A stretch of DNA of 39,047 nt from Arsenicicoccus bolidensis DSM 15745 (GCF_000426385.1 NZ_AUFG01000034.1:1-39047); one strand, 5' to 3'; numbered from the stretch's first letter, positions 7,388 through 16,131 are shown. Translations and numbers: made by a program. Notes: generated from the letters alone by a model not told the origin.

Positions 7388-7408
7388 CCACCCTGCCGTG
7401 CAGGGTGG
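7388..7408. repeat. 9-bp inverted repeat between EF-G2 and pgsA
   Basis: CCACCCTGC and GCAGGGTGG flank a 3-base loop (CGT). It lies 35 bp upstream of the EF-G2 start and 58 bp before the likely pgsA -10. It may be an operator or a 5' leader hairpin for the EF-G2 transcript; the sequence does not decide. Confidence 0.5.
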
Positions 7409-7465
7409 GTGAGTCCATACTCAACTCCCGGCGAGCGGTGCCGACAAGCGGGGTCCCCCTATGGC

Positions 7466-7471
7466 TAGGGT
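7466..7471 (+). promoter_or_regulatory. Likely -10 element of the pgsA-pimA operon
   Basis: TAGGGT lies 9 nt before the pgsA ATG, giving a leader of about 2-3 nt. No good -35 is visible at the usual spacing. Confidence 0.45.
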
Positions 7472-7480
7472 GGGGGCACC

Positions 7481-8086
7481 ATGCTGAACCGATTTCGTGC
7501 TCTGGCCACCCGGATCTTCACGCCCGTCGCCAAGGTCCTGCTGCGCCTCGGCGTCTCGCCCGACGCCGTGACCATCGTCGGCACCCTCGGGGTGGCGGCC
7601 AGCGCGCTGTGGTTCTTCCCCCGCGGCGAGTTCCTCGTGGGCACGCTCCTGATCGCGGTGTTCGTCTTCTCCGACACGATCGACGGCGTCATGGCGAGGC
7701 ACAGCGGCCGCACCTCCAGCTTCGGCGCCTTCCTCGACTCGAGCCTGGACCGGATCGGCGACGCCTCGATCTTCGGCGGGCTCGTCCTCTACTACGCGTG
7801 GCGGGGCGATCGCGTGCTCACCTGCGTCGCGCTCGCGGTGCTGGTGCTCGGGATGCTCGTGTCCTACGTCCGCGCCCGGGCCGAGGGGCTCGGCATGACG
7901 GCGAGCGTCGGGGTGGCCGAGCGCGCCGACCGGCTCGTGCTGATCCTGGTGGCCACCTTCGTGACCGGCATCGGCCTGTGGGAGCCCATGGTGGCGCTGG
8001 CCCTGTGGGTCCTCGCCGTGCTGTCGGCGATCACCGTGCTCCAGCGGATCCTGGTCGTGCGCACGCAGGCCCTCTCCCGAGGCTGA
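7481..8086 (+). CDS. pgsA: CDP-alcohol phosphatidyltransferase; phosphatidylinositol phosphate synthase
   Basis: A 201-residue membrane enzyme joining CDP-diacylglycerol to an alcohol, here most likely inositol-1-phosphate. The family signature D-x2-D-G-x2-A-R-x8-G-x3-D-x3-D is complete: D65, D68, G69, A72, R73, G82, D86, D90. These residues bind the metal pair and the CDP group. About six membrane helices are predicted. The following acyltransferase and pimA make phosphatidylinositol mannosides, so the neighbours support the inositol branch (mycobacterial PgsA1/PIPS) over glycerophosphate. A TAGGGT box 9 nt before the ATG suggests an almost leaderless mRNA. The next gene starts 6 bp after the stop. 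Confidence 0.92.
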   Translation: MLNRFRALATRIFTPVAKVLLRLGVSPDAVTIVGTLGVAASALWFFPRGEFLVGTLLIAVFVFSDTIDGVMARHSGRTSSFGAFLDSSLDRIGDASIFGGLVLYYAWRGDRVLTCVALAVLVLGMLVSYVRARAEGLGMTASVGVAERADRLVLILVATFVTGIGLWEPMVALALWVLAVLSAITVLQRILVVRTQALSRG

Positions 8087-8092
8087 GGCCGT

Positions 8093-9016
8093 ATGCCGAA
8101 CCGCCTCGCCGACCGGGCCACCGTCTGGGCGTTCCGCGCCGGCTGGCGCGTCGTCCGCCTGCTGCCCGCGCGCGTCGCCTACGCCGCCTTCGACCGCGCG
8201 GCCGACGTCACCCACCGCCGCGACGGGCGCTCGGTGCAGCGGCTGCGCTCCAACTACGCACGGGTGCGGCCCGAGCTGTCGCCCGCCGAGCTCGAGGCGG
8301 TCGTGCGCGAGGGGATGCGGTCCTACCTACGCTACTGGTGCGACGCGTTCCGGCTGCCCGACCTCACCCAGCAGGTGCTGCACGAGACCGTGCGCGTCGT
8401 CGGCGACCAGGGCGTGCGCGACTCGCTGCGCGAGGGCCGCGGGGCCGTGATGTTCCTCGGGCACCTCGGCAACTGGGACCTCGCCGGCGCCTGGTCCACG
8501 CACGAGCTGGCGCCGGTCACGACCGTGGCCGAGCGGCTGCGGCCCGAGGAGGTCTACGAGGCCTTCGTCGCCTTCCGCGAGCGGCTCGGCATGCGGATCC
8601 TGCCCCTGACCGGCGGTCCGCCGGCGATGCCGGAGCTGGTCCGCGCCCTGCGGGCTGGCGGCTTCGTGCCGCTCCTCGCCGACCGCGACCTGACCGACCA
8701 GGGCGTCACCGTGACCTTCTGCGGCCGCGAGGCCCGGATGGCGCCCGGCCCGGCCGCCCTCGCCGTCGCGACCGGGGCGCCGCTGCACCCCGTGTCCGTG
8801 CACTACGAGCGGCGGCACGGACCCGGCGGGACCGGTAGCGGCTACGACGTCGTCGTGACCTTCCACGAGCAGGTGCCCGTGCCCGAGACGGGTCGCACGA
8901 GGGACAAGGCCGCGGCCATGACCCAGAGCTGTGCGGCGGCGCTCGAGGCGGCGGTCGTCCGGCATACGGCCGACTGGCACATGATGCAGCGGGTCTTTGC
9001 CGAGGACGTGCGGTGA
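8093..9016 (+). CDS. patA: Phosphatidylinositol mannoside acyltransferase (PatA-like)
   Basis: A 307-residue membrane-associated acyltransferase of the LpxL/HtrB-like superfamily. The catalytic HLGNWD box is at residues 124-129, where H124 acts as base. Further on, PLLADRDLTDQGVTVTFCGR and MAPGPAALAVATGAPLHPV match the conserved segments that hold the second catalytic acid region and the acyl pocket. In mycobacteria the orthologue (Rv2611c) transfers palmitate to the mannose of PIM1/PIM2. It lies between pgsA and pimA, with a 4-bp overlap with pimA. The ATG is inside GTATGCC. There is no clear ribosome site beyond GAGGC, so translational coupling is likely. Confidence 0.92.
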   Translation: MPNRLADRATVWAFRAGWRVVRLLPARVAYAAFDRAADVTHRRDGRSVQRLRSNYARVRPELSPAELEAVVREGMRSYLRYWCDAFRLPDLTQQVLHETVRVVGDQGVRDSLREGRGAVMFLGHLGNWDLAGAWSTHELAPVTTVAERLRPEEVYEAFVAFRERLGMRILPLTGGPPAMPELVRALRAGGFVPLLADRDLTDQGVTVTFCGREARMAPGPAALAVATGAPLHPVSVHYERRHGPGGTGSGYDVVVTFHEQVPVPETGRTRDKAAAMTQSCAAALEAAVVRHTADWHMMQRVFAEDVR

Positions 9017-10227
9017 CCCCGCTGCGCATCGGGATCGTCTGCCCGTACTCCTTCGACGTCGCCGGGGGGGTGCAGTTCCACGTGCGCGACCTCGCCGAGT
9101 GGCTGCTGCGCGCGGGCCACGAGGTGTCGGTGCTGGCGCCCGCCGACGAGGACACCGCGCTGCCGCCGTACGTCGTGAGCGCCGGGCGGGCCGTCCCCGT
9201 GAAGTACAACGGCTCCGTGGCGCGGCTCAACTTCGGACCGGTCACGGCGTCGCGGGTGGCGCGCTGGCTCGAGGACGGCGGCTTCGACGTCGTGCACATC
9301 CACGAGCCGATCACCCCGTCGATCGGCACCCTCGCCCTCTGGCAGGCGGAGTGCCCGATCGTCGCGACCTTCCACTCCTCCCAGGTGCGCTCGCGGGCGA
9401 TGCAGACGGTCTACCCCGCCTTCCGCCCGTCGCTGGAGAAGATCCTGGGCCGCGTCGCCGTCTCCGAGGACGCCCGCCGCACGGTGACCACGCACTACGG
9501 CGGCGACGCGGTCGTCATCCCCAACGGCGTCTACGTCGACCGGTTCGCCGCCGCGCCCGTCCGCCCCGAGTGGCAGGGCACGCCGGAGCGGCCGACCATC
9601 GCCTTCCTCGGCCGGCTGCAGGAGCCGCGCAAGGGCCTGCCCCTGCTGCTGGAGTCGCTGCCCGCGATCACCCGCGAGGTGCCCGGGGTCCGGCTGCTGG
9701 TCGCCGGCCCGGGCGACCAGGACGGCGTGCGTGCCGCGGTGCCCGACGGGTGCCACGTCGAGCTGCTCGGGGCCGTCTCCGACGAGGACAAGGCGTCGCT
9801 GTTCCGCTCGGCCGACGTCTACGTCGCGCCCAACACCGGTGGCGAGAGCTTCGGGATCATCCTGGTGGAGGCCATGGGGGCGGGGGCGCCCGTGCTCGCG
9901 TCCGACCTCCCGGCGTTCGTGCGCGTGCTGGACGGGGGTCGTGCCGGCGCGACCTTCGCCAACGAGTCGAGCGCGTCGCTGGCCGAGCGTGCGGTGGCGT
10001 TGCTCGCCGACCCCGACCGGCGCGCCGGGCTGTCCCGCGTGGGGCAGGAGCGCGCCTGGCAGTTCGACTGGTCCGTGGTGGCCGAGCAGGTGCTCGCGGT
10101 CTACGAGACCGTGCTGCTCGGGGCGCCCGAGAAGCAGCGAGGGGCCGTGTCCCGCCGCCTCGAGAGCATGGGGCGCAGCCTCACCCAGGGGATCGGCGAC
10201 GCCCTCGGCCGGGGCGCGCGGCGCTGA
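9013..10227 (+). CDS. pimA: GDP-mannose:phosphatidylinositol alpha-mannosyltransferase PimA
   Basis: A 404-residue GT4 (GT-B fold) glycosyltransferase that adds the first mannose to phosphatidylinositol at the inner membrane face. The N-terminal domain opens with RIGIVCPYSFDVAGGVQ, the glycine loop of GT-B enzymes, and carries VVHIHEP (a His-containing site) and VATFHSS. The C-terminal domain holds FLGRLQEPRKG and the EX7E motif ESFGIILVE at residues 278-286, which binds GDP-mannose. The start is GTG, overlapping the acyltransferase stop. The protein and operon place are close to mycobacterial PimA (Rv2610c). The tail beyond residue 370 is basic and may touch the membrane. Confidence 0.94.
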   Translation: MTPLRIGIVCPYSFDVAGGVQFHVRDLAEWLLRAGHEVSVLAPADEDTALPPYVVSAGRAVPVKYNGSVARLNFGPVTASRVARWLEDGGFDVVHIHEPITPSIGTLALWQAECPIVATFHSSQVRSRAMQTVYPAFRPSLEKILGRVAVSEDARRTVTTHYGGDAVVIPNGVYVDRFAAAPVRPEWQGTPERPTIAFLGRLQEPRKGLPLLLESLPAITREVPGVRLLVAGPGDQDGVRAAVPDGCHVELLGAVSDEDKASLFRSADVYVAPNTGGESFGIILVEAMGAGAPVLASDLPAFVRVLDGGRAGATFANESSASLAERAVALLADPDRRAGLSRVGQERAWQFDWSVVAEQVLAVYETVLLGAPEKQRGAVSRRLESMGRSLTQGIGDALGRGARR

Positions 10228-10784
10228 TGCACGTCCCCGACATCCCGCTCACCGTCGTCCTCGTCGGCCTGGTCCTCCTGCTGCTGGCGTGGCGGCTGAC
10301 CTACACCGCCGCCCGCCTGGACCGGCTGCACGCCCGCGTCGAGGGCGCGCTCGTCGCCGTCGACGCCCAGCTGGTGCGACGCGCCGAGGCCGTGCAGGAG
10401 CTGGCGGGGTCGGGTCTGCTGGACCCGGCGACCTCGCTGTTCCTCGCCGCGGCGGCGGCCGAGACGCTGGAGCTCGAGGACGAGCCGGTCGAGGCGCGGA
10501 TCGAGGCCGAGACCGACCTGACCCAGGCGCTCGACCTCGCCCTGCCGCCCGAGACGGTCGACGCGCTGCGGCGCGACGGCGACCACGGCGGCCGCGTCCT
10601 GCTGCAGCGGCTGCGCAGCTCCTGCACCCGCGTCCAGCTCGCCCGGCGCTTCCACAACGACGCCGTCGTCGACGTGCAGCGGGTGCGGCGCAAGCGCCTC
10701 GTCCGCACCTTCCGCCTGGCCGGGCACGCCGAGCTGCCGCACACGGTGGAGTTCGACGACCGCCTGCCCTCCGCCCTCGAGTGA
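10227..10784 (+). CDS. Small membrane-anchored LemA-like protein of the PIM operon
   Basis: A 185-residue protein with one N-terminal membrane helix (about residues 6-24) and then long charged helices, including ARLDRLHARVEGALVAVDAQLVRRAEAVQELA, which recalls the coiled region of LemA-type proteins. It closes with VQRVRRKRLVRTFRLAGHAELPHTVEFDD. No catalytic motif is visible. Its ATG shares one base with the pimA stop, so it is translated in step with pimA. A similar gene is commonly found after pimA in actinobacteria. Its function is not known to me; a role in organising PIM enzymes at the membrane would be inference. Confidence 0.75.
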   Translation: MHVPDIPLTVVLVGLVLLLLAWRLTYTAARLDRLHARVEGALVAVDAQLVRRAEAVQELAGSGLLDPATSLFLAAAAAETLELEDEPVEARIEAETDLTQALDLALPPETVDALRRDGDHGGRVLLQRLRSSCTRVQLARRFHNDAVVDVQRVRRKRLVRTFRLAGHAELPHTVEFDDRLPSALE

Positions 10785-10879
10785 TCCGGGCGATGCGGGC
10801 GCGTCGCGCGGATGGACCTACGATGACGCCGACACCGAAGTCGACACAGCAGTCCTCGAGCTAAGGCAGCGCCAACGCG

Positions 10880-11815
10880 ATGAGCATCACCGAGTCCAGC
10901 CCCGCGACCACCCCTTCCGTCCCCAGCGCCGGCACCGGCACCGGCACCACCCGCGTCAAGCGCGGCATGGCCGAGATGCTCAAGGGCGGCGTGATCATGG
11001 ACGTGGTCACGCCGGAGCAGGCCAAGATCGCCGAGGACGCCGGCGCCGTCGCCGTCATGGCCCTCGAGCGGGTCCCCGCGGACATCCGCGCCCAGGGTGG
11101 CGTGTCCCGCATGAGCGACCCCGACATGATCGACGGCATCATCGAGGCCGTCTCCATCCCGGTCATGGCCAAGGCCCGGATCGGCCACTTCGTCGAGGCC
11201 CAGGTGCTGCAGGCCCTCGGCGTGGACTACGTCGACGAGTCCGAGGTGCTCACCCCCGCGGACTACAGCAACCACATCGACAAGTGGGCGTTCACCGTGC
11301 CGTTCGTCTGCGGCGCGACCAACCTCGGCGAGGCCCTGCGCCGCATCACCGAGGGTGCGGCCATGATCCGCTCCAAGGGCGAGGCCGGCACCGGCGACGT
11401 CTCCAACGCCACCACCCACATGCGCAAGATCCGCGGCGAGATCAGCCGCCTGCAGACGATGGCGGCCGACGAGCTCTACGTCGCCGCCAAGGAGCTGCAG
11501 GCGCCGTTCGAGCTCGTGCGCGAGGTCGCCCAGAGCGGCAAGCTGCCCGTCGTGCTCTTCACCGCCGGCGGCATCGCCACCCCCGCCGACGCCGCCATGA
11601 TGATGCAGCTCGGCGCCGAGGGCGTCTTCGTCGGCTCCGGCATCTTCAAGTCCGGCAACCCGGCCCAGCGCGCGGAGGCCATCGTCAAGGCCACCACCTT
11701 CTACGACGACCCCGACACCCTCGCCAAGGTCTCGCGCGGACTCGGCGAGGCCATGGTCGGCATCAACGTCGACGAGATCCCGCAGCCGCACCGTCTGGCC
11801 GAGCGCGGCTGGTGA
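10880..11815 (+). CDS. pdxS: Pyridoxal 5'-phosphate synthase, lyase subunit PdxS
   Basis: A 311-residue TIM-barrel protein making PLP directly from ribose 5-phosphate, glyceraldehyde 3-phosphate and ammonia. Family landmarks are [15 protein letters not shown] (residues 28-42, with D41), VMAKARIGH with the Schiff-base Lys K98, the phosphate loop [11 protein letters not shown], and [13 protein letters not shown] near the C-terminus. The first 25 residues are a Ser/Pro/Thr-rich extension. A TACGAT box at 10819-10824 could be its -10. It needs glutaminase PdxT for ammonia; pdxT lies 2.5 kb away on the same strand rather than next to pdxS. Confidence 0.97.
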   Translation: MSITESSPATTPSVPSAGTGTGTTRVKRGMAEMLKGGVIMDVVTPEQAKIAEDAGAVAVMALERVPADIRAQGGVSRMSDPDMIDGIIEAVSIPVMAKARIGHFVEAQVLQALGVDYVDESEVLTPADYSNHIDKWAFTVPFVCGATNLGEALRRITEGAAMIRSKGEAGTGDVSNATTHMRKIRGEISRLQTMAADELYVAAKELQAPFELVREVAQSGKLPVVLFTAGGIATPADAAMMMQLGAEGVFVGSGIFKSGNPAQRAEAIVKATTFYDDPDTLAKVSRGLGEAMVGINVDEIPQPHRLAERGW

Positions 11816-11826
11816 GCTGAGCGTCG

Positions 11827-13077
11827 TCACCCCCGCTCGGCGCACGCGGGCGGGGGTGGCACGTCAGCGCTCGGAGCGTGGAGCCTGCTCACGGCGAGCG
11901 CCGCGGCCACGAGCAGCGCGAGCGATCCCAGCCACAGGACGGGCTCGCCCAGGCGTGACAGCACCCACGTGCCGAGCGCCGGGCCCACCGCCATCCCGAC
12001 CGAGAAGGTCAGGGAGAAGGACGCCAGGTAGCCCGAGCGCTGGTGCGGGGGCGCCAGCGCCGCGAACATCGCGCCGATCACCGCGGCGGCGCCCACCTCG
12101 CCCACGCTCCACACGATCACCGCGACCAGGTGGGTCGCGACGGACCCGGCCACGACGGTGAGCCCGAAACCAGCCCCCACGACGACCAGGGCCGTGGCAT
12201 AGACGAGCTCGGGTCGCCACCGCTCGATCCGACCCGCCGCGAACGGCTGCAGCAGCACGATCACCACCCCGTTGACCGCCACGATCGCGCCGTAGGCCGC
12301 CGCCGACAGGCCGTCGCGCCCCATGACGAGCGGCAGCGTCGAGTAGGCCTGCTGGTAGACCGTCGCGTAGGCCGTGGCGGCGAGCACGAGGGTCACGGCG
12401 CGCGGGTCGCGGACCATCGAGGCCACCACCCCGCGCGTGGCGGGTCCGTAGGGGCGGCGGGCGCGCGGCATACGAGGCACGAGCACCACCACGAGCAGGG
12501 CGGACAGCAGCGTGGCCGCCGCGTCCACGACGAACAGCCAGCCGTAGCCGAACCGGCTGAGGACCCCGGCCGTGAGCGTCGCGACCGAGAAGCCCAGGTT
12601 GAGCGCCCAGAAGACGAGGGAGTAGGCGCGGACGCGCTGCTCGGGCGCGACGACGTCCGCGACGAGGGCGTTCTGCGCCGGGCGGGCCAGGTCCGAGCAC
12701 AGCCCGACGGCCAGGGCGCCCGCCACGACCAGAGGGGTGGTCGGCGCGGCCGCCAGCCCGAGGAGCGCTAGCGCCGCGAGCGACTGGCCGAGGACGATCG
12801 CCGACCGCCGCTCCAGCCGGTCGCCCAGCCACCCGCCGACCAGGCTCGACACGATCGCGCCCACGCCGAGGAAGGCCGCGACCAGTCCGGCCTGCGCGAG
12901 CGAGAGCCCTTTCTCGTGGACGAGGAAGAGGACCAGGAAGGGCTGGACGAAGGTCGCCAGGCGGTTGACGAGGACGGCGGTCCAGATCGCCCAGTAGGTG
13001 CGCGGCAGGCCGAACGGCCCGTCGGTCCGCAGACGGCTGCTGCTGCCCGTCGAGGGGATCGTGTCGCGGGTGGTCAT
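11827..13077 (-). CDS. Major facilitator superfamily transporter (drug-efflux-like)
   Basis: A 416-residue membrane protein with about twelve helices. After a 20-residue hydrophilic start it shows the MFS loop GGWLGDRLERRSAIVLGQ between helices 2 and 3, which is the motif A that governs gating. PFLVLFLVHEKGLSLAQAG in helix 1 and RPAQNALVADVV in helix 4 are typical of multidrug or sugar efflux MFS proteins. The substrate is unknown. The ATG at 13077 faces an ArsR-type regulator gene across a 78-bp divergent gap, a common regulator/efflux arrangement. The gene ends 12 bp from pdxS, tail to tail. Confidence 0.88.
   Translation of the reverse strand: MTTRDTIPSTGSSSRLRTDGPFGLPRTYWAIWTAVLVNRLATFVQPFLVLFLVHEKGLSLAQAGLVAAFLGVGAIVSSLVGGWLGDRLERRSAIVLGQSLAALALLGLAAAPTTPLVVAGALAVGLCSDLARPAQNALVADVVAPEQRVRAYSLVFWALNLGFSVATLTAGVLSRFGYGWLFVVDAAATLLSALLVVVLVPRMPRARRPYGPATRGVVASMVRDPRAVTLVLAATAYATVYQQAYSTLPLVMGRDGLSAAAYGAIVAVNGVVIVLLQPFAAGRIERWRPELVYATALVVVGAGFGLTVVAGSVATHLVAVIVWSVGEVGAAAVIGAMFAALAPPHQRSGYLASFSLTFSVGMAVGPALGTWVLSRLGEPVLWLGSLALLVAAALAVSRLHAPSADVPPPPACAERG
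11828..11858. terminator. Bidirectional hairpin between convergent pdxS and MFS genes
   Basis: CACCCCCGC (11828-11836) and GCGGGGGTG (11850-11858) form a 9-bp stem with a 13-nt loop. It lies 12 bp after the pdxS stop and covers the MFS stop codon, so it can end both transcripts. Confidence 0.55.
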
Positions 13078-13143
13078 GGGTCGAGCGTGGGCCCGCAGGA
13101 CCTGGTCGGGCCAGGATTCGGTGGTGGCCACATCGTCGGGGGC

Positions 13144-13149
13144 TAGCCT
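13144..13149 (+). promoter_or_regulatory. -10 element of the ArsR-type regulator gene (leaderless)
   Basis: TAGCCT is followed by 6 nt and then ATG 13156. It has the same TANNNT-N6-start pattern as the HIT, rel and MBL genes. Confidence 0.55.
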
Positions 13150-13155
13150 GGCCGT

Positions 13156-14220
13156 ATGACGAGCCCCACGGCCACCCGCGCCACCCGGTCGCGCAGCGAG
13201 AACCCCACCGGCGTGCGCACGGTCGGGCCGGCCGAGCTCGGGCGGCTGGGCTTCGCGGTGTCGCCGGTGTGGGAGGCGGTGGCGTCGCTGAAGGTGCTCC
13301 AGGGCCAGGGCAGCACCCTCCACGACCCCTGGGCGCAGGTCGCCCGTGACCGGGTGCTGGACGCAGGCCTCGACCTCGGCCTGCTCCTGGCGCTGGTGCC
13401 CGGTGCCGGGCACCTCGCGGACTTCGTCACGCCGACCCCGCACGGGCGCGAGGGCTCGATGACGGAGGCGCTGACCGACGTCCGCGAGGCCGCGACGGAG
13501 GTCGTCGAGCAGGACCTGCGGATCCTGCTCTCCGAGAGCCCCACCCCCTCGTCTCGCGAGGCCCTGGTCGCGGGGCTGCGGGACCCGGCCTCCGTGCGCG
13601 GTCGCGCGGCGGACGACCTCGAGGCGTACTTCGAGGTGGCGGTAGCCCCGGTCTGGGAGCGGCTCCGCGGCCTGGGGGAGTCCGACATCGCCTGGCGCCT
13701 CGAGCAGATCGCGAGCGGAGGCCTGCACCAGGTGCTCGGGACGCTGCACCCCCGACTGCGCATGGAGGGGGAGCAGCTGGTCGTCGAACGTGCCTGCCAG
13801 CCCGGGCCGACCACGTCCGGCGGCGGGCTCGTGCTCGTGCCGTGCGCGTTCGCGTTCCCCGGGCTGCTCTTCCTCGACATGCCGGGGCACTCCCCGACGG
13901 CGAGCTACGGACCGCGCGGGGTCGGCACCCTGTGGCGCGAGGCGCCCGACGCGACGGGCACCGCGCTCGCGGAGCTCGTCGGTCGCACGCGCGCCGGCGC
14001 GGTGGTGCTCCTCGACCTGCCGATGACGACGTCGCAGCTGGCCTGCCACCTCGACGTCACCGCGCCCACCATGAGCCAGCACCTGCAGGTCATGGCCCGG
14101 GCGGGGCTCGTGGCGGCTCGTCGACGGGGCCGCGAGGTGCTCTACGCCCGCACCCAGCTCGGCGACCTGCTCGTGGCGAGCACCCACCCGCGCGGCCCGT
14201 CGGTCGGTGCGGACCGGTAG
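13156..14220 (+). CDS. ArsR-family winged-helix transcriptional regulator (DUF5937-type)
   Basis: A 354-residue regulator. The long N-terminal part (to about residue 260) matches DUF5937-type proteins: [18 protein letters not shown] at the start and a central [19 protein letters not shown] segment. The C-terminus is an ArsR winged helix: [48 protein letters not shown], with recognition helix around TMSQHL. No metal-binding Cys motif is seen, so the signal is likely a small molecule or unknown. It faces the MFS exporter and probably represses both from the 78-bp gap, where CCTGGTCGGGCCAGG forms a short inverted repeat. The transcript appears leaderless. Confidence 0.85.
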   Translation: MTSPTATRATRSRSENPTGVRTVGPAELGRLGFAVSPVWEAVASLKVLQGQGSTLHDPWAQVARDRVLDAGLDLGLLLALVPGAGHLADFVTPTPHGREGSMTEALTDVREAATEVVEQDLRILLSESPTPSSREALVAGLRDPASVRGRAADDLEAYFEVAVAPVWERLRGLGESDIAWRLEQIASGGLHQVLGTLHPRLRMEGEQLVVERACQPGPTTSGGGLVLVPCAFAFPGLLFLDMPGHSPTASYGPRGVGTLWREAPDATGTALAELVGRTRAGAVVLLDLPMTTSQLACHLDVTAPTMSQHLQVMARAGLVAARRRGREVLYARTQLGDLLVASTHPRGPSVGADR

Positions 14221-14270
14221 CGCGAGCGGGCGGTTCAGCGGCATACGGCCCGAGCACTATCGTGAGGCGG

Positions 14271-14894
14271 GTGACAGCCCCCACCCGCATCGGAGTCCTC
14301 GCCGTCCAGGGCGACGTGCGCGAGCACGTCCACGCGCTGGAGTGCCTGCGCGTCCAGGCCATCACCGTCCGCCGGCCGCACGAGCTCGACGAGCTGGACG
14401 GGATCGTCATACCCGGTGGTGAGTCCACGGTGATGGACAAGCTGGTGCGAGCGTTCGGGCTGCAGGGTCCGCTGCGGGACCGGATCACCGCCGGTATGCC
14501 GGCCTACGGGTCCTGCGCGGGCATGATCATGCTCGCCGACCGCGTGACCGACGCGACGGCCGACCAGCAGACCCTGGGCGGGATGGACATCACGGTGCGG
14601 CGCAACGCGTTCGGTCGCCAGGTGGACTCGTTCGAGGCCGACCTGTCGGTGCCGGCGATCCGCGACGGGGTGGCCGAGCCGCTGCGCGCGGTGTTCATCC
14701 GGGCCCCGTGGGTGGAGGACGTCGGCGCGGACGTCGAGGTGCTGGCCAGGGTGCCGGAGTCCGCCGAGGGGGCGGCGGCGGGCAAGGTCGTGATGGCGCG
14801 GCAGGGCTCCCTGCTGGTCACGAGCTTCCACCCCGAGGTCACCGGGGACCTGCGGGTGCACGAGTACTTCGTGGACCTCGTGCGTGGCGCGTAG
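14271..14894 (+). CDS. pdxT: Pyridoxal 5'-phosphate synthase, glutaminase subunit PdxT
   Basis: A 207-residue class I glutaminase supplying ammonia to PdxS. The fold landmarks are [13 protein letters not shown] at the start, VIPGGEST (oxyanion-loop region, residues 47-53), the nucleophile C82 in YGSCAGM, and the H187/E189 pair in SFHPEVT. The triad is complete. The GTG at 14271 is preceded by GAGGCGG; an in-frame GTG at 14262 would add three residues. A CACTAT box at 14255-14260 may be its own promoter, which makes sense because pdxS is not adjacent. GGCATAC lies in the leader region. Confidence 0.96.
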   Translation: MTAPTRIGVLAVQGDVREHVHALECLRVQAITVRRPHELDELDGIVIPGGESTVMDKLVRAFGLQGPLRDRITAGMPAYGSCAGMIMLADRVTDATADQQTLGGMDITVRRNAFGRQVDSFEADLSVPAIRDGVAEPLRAVFIRAPWVEDVGADVEVLARVPESAEGAAAGKVVMARQGSLLVTSFHPEVTGDLRVHEYFVDLVRGA

Positions 14895-14936
14895 ACTGGG
14901 CCAGTTGCCACGCCGGACATCACGAGGAGCTTACGT

Positions 14937-15707
14937 ATGAGCGGCCACTCCAAATGGGCCACCACCAAGCACAAGAAGGCGGCGATCGACGCCAAGCGCG
15001 GCAAGCTGTTCGCCAAGCTGATCAAGAACATCGAGGTCGCCTGCAGGCAGGGCGGCGCCGACCCGGCCGGCAACCCCACGCTGTACGACGCGGTCCAGAA
15101 GGCCAAGAAGAACTCCGTCCCCAACGACAACATCGACCGTGCGCTGAAGCGCGGCTCCGGTGCTGACTCCGGCGGCGCGGACTGGCAGACGATCATGTAC
15201 GAGGGCTACGCCCCCAACGGTGTCGCCGTGCTGATCGAGTGCCTCACCGACAACCGCAACCGCGCCGCCACCGAGGTGCGCGTGGCGCTGACCCGCAACG
15301 GCGGCAACCTCGCCGACCCGGGCTCGGTCGCCTACAACTTCTCGCGCAAGGGCGTCGTGACGCTCACCAAGCAGCAGAAGGACCGCGAGCTGACCGAGGA
15401 CGACCTCCTGGAGATCGTCCTCGACGCCGGCGCGGAGGAGGTCAACGACGACGACGAGACCTTCGAGATCATCTCGGAGGCAGGCGACTTCGTGGCCGTG
15501 CGCACCGCGATCCAGCAGGCGGGCCTGGACTACGAATCGGCCGAAGCGAGCTTCGTGCCCAACCTCAAGGTCGAGCTGGACGCCGACGGCGCCCGCAAGA
15601 TGCTCAAGGTCGTCGACGCGCTCGAGGACAGCGACGACGTGCAGAACGTCTGGACGAACGGGGACGTGAGCGACGAGGTCGTGGCCGAGTTGGACTCAGA
15701 GGACTGA
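14937..15707 (+). CDS. yebC: YebC/PmpR (TACO1) family protein
   Basis: A 256-residue three-domain protein. [35 protein letters not shown] at the start is the near-invariant YebC opening; [22 protein letters not shown] and the acidic [16 protein letters not shown] follow. Members have been described as DNA-binding regulators and, more recently, as ribosome-associated factors that help with difficult peptide bonds. In many bacteria, as here, the gene precedes ruvC. ACGAGGAG lies 8-15 nt before the ATG. A TAGACT at the pdxT stop could drive it with a leader of about 35 nt. The codons around its stop are echoed in the repeats downstream. Confidence 0.95.
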   Translation: MSGHSKWATTKHKKAAIDAKRGKLFAKLIKNIEVACRQGGADPAGNPTLYDAVQKAKKNSVPNDNIDRALKRGSGADSGGADWQTIMYEGYAPNGVAVLIECLTDNRNRAATEVRVALTRNGGNLADPGSVAYNFSRKGVVTLTKQQKDRELTEDDLLEIVLDAGAEEVNDDDETFEIISEAGDFVAVRTAIQQAGLDYESAEASFVPNLKVELDADGARKMLKVVDALEDSDDVQNVWTNGDVSDEVVAELDSED

Positions 15708-15900
15708 CGAGCGCGAGCGGCTGCTGACCGCGACGCAGGAGCGCGGCAGCCGGGAGTGCGACGGAGGTCCGACCAGAGGGTTCGAGGACTGACGACAGCG
15801 CGAGGACACGAGCGACGTAGGAGCGAGGCCCGGAGCGCCGAGGAGGTCCGACCAGAGGGTTCAGAGGACTGACGACGGCGCGAGGACACGAGCGAGCGGG
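15696..15900. repeat. 79-85 bp direct repeats beginning at the yebC stop codon
   Basis: TCAGAGGACTGACGA, which contains the yebC stop at 15696-15710, recurs with small changes at about 15781-15796 and in full at 15861-15875. The segment GGAGGTCCGACCAGAGGG is identical at 15763-15780 and 15842-15859, 79 bp apart. GCGCGAGGACACGAGCGA also occurs twice. The layout is two and a half copies of one unit whose first copy holds the end of yebC, so local tandem duplication of the gene's 3' end is the simplest reading. Confidence 0.75.
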
Positions 15901-16010
15901 GCTGGGGACGACGAGGGTCGTGCCCGGCTCCGCTCGCGTCTGTCTGGAGCGTTCCCGTCTGGGGTTGTGGTGGCGGTCTCGCCGTGCGGCGTCGGTCTGG
16001 CGCTGCAGCG

Positions 16011-16066
16011 CGAGACGGGGGATGGTGGGCGACACGGGGGATGGTGGGCGACACGGGGGATGGTCG
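16011..16066. repeat. Three tandem 19-bp repeats in the yebC-ruvC gap
   Basis: CGACACGGGGGATGGTGGG repeats at 16011, 16030 and 16049 (first copy CGAGAC, last copy diverges after GGATGGT). The 499-bp gap 15708-16206 holds no credible gene; it contains these repeats, the yebC-derived repeats, the ruvC promoter and a 22-bp repeat pair. Confidence 0.8.
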
Positions 16067-16089
16067 TGGAGCGCGCGGAGGCGCTCTGG

Positions 16090-16103
16090 CGAACGTGTGT
16101 TCG
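16090..16103. promoter_or_regulatory. LexA (SOS) box upstream of ruvCAB
   Basis: CGAACGTGTGTTCG is a perfect match to the actinobacterial SOS box CGAAC-R-N-R-Y-GTT-Y-G known from mycobacteria. It overlaps a likely -35 (TTCGGT, 16100-16105) 18 bp before TAGCCT. LexA bound here would block ruvCAB until DNA damage. Confidence 0.85.
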
Positions 16104-16129
16104 GTCTGACGGTGTGTCCCGCGTAGCCT
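16100..16129 (+). promoter_or_regulatory. ruvCAB promoter
   Basis: TTCGGT (16100-16105), an 18-bp spacer and TAGCCT (16124-16129) make a fair SigA-type promoter. The start would be near 16136, giving a leader of about 70 nt that holds a 22-bp direct repeat. Confidence 0.6.
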
Positions 16130-16131
16130 GA

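Noticed and set aside
5134-8838. A 1,234-codon plus-strand frame opposite EF-G2, pgsA and the acyltransferase
   Set aside because: It runs antisense to EF-G2 and out of frame through pgsA; composition is Arg/Gly/Val/Ala rich as expected from high-GC shadow frames and has no domain.
13078-14244. N-terminal extension of the MFS protein opposite the ArsR-type gene
   Set aside because: The added region has no membrane or domain pattern and lies antisense to a well-formed regulator.
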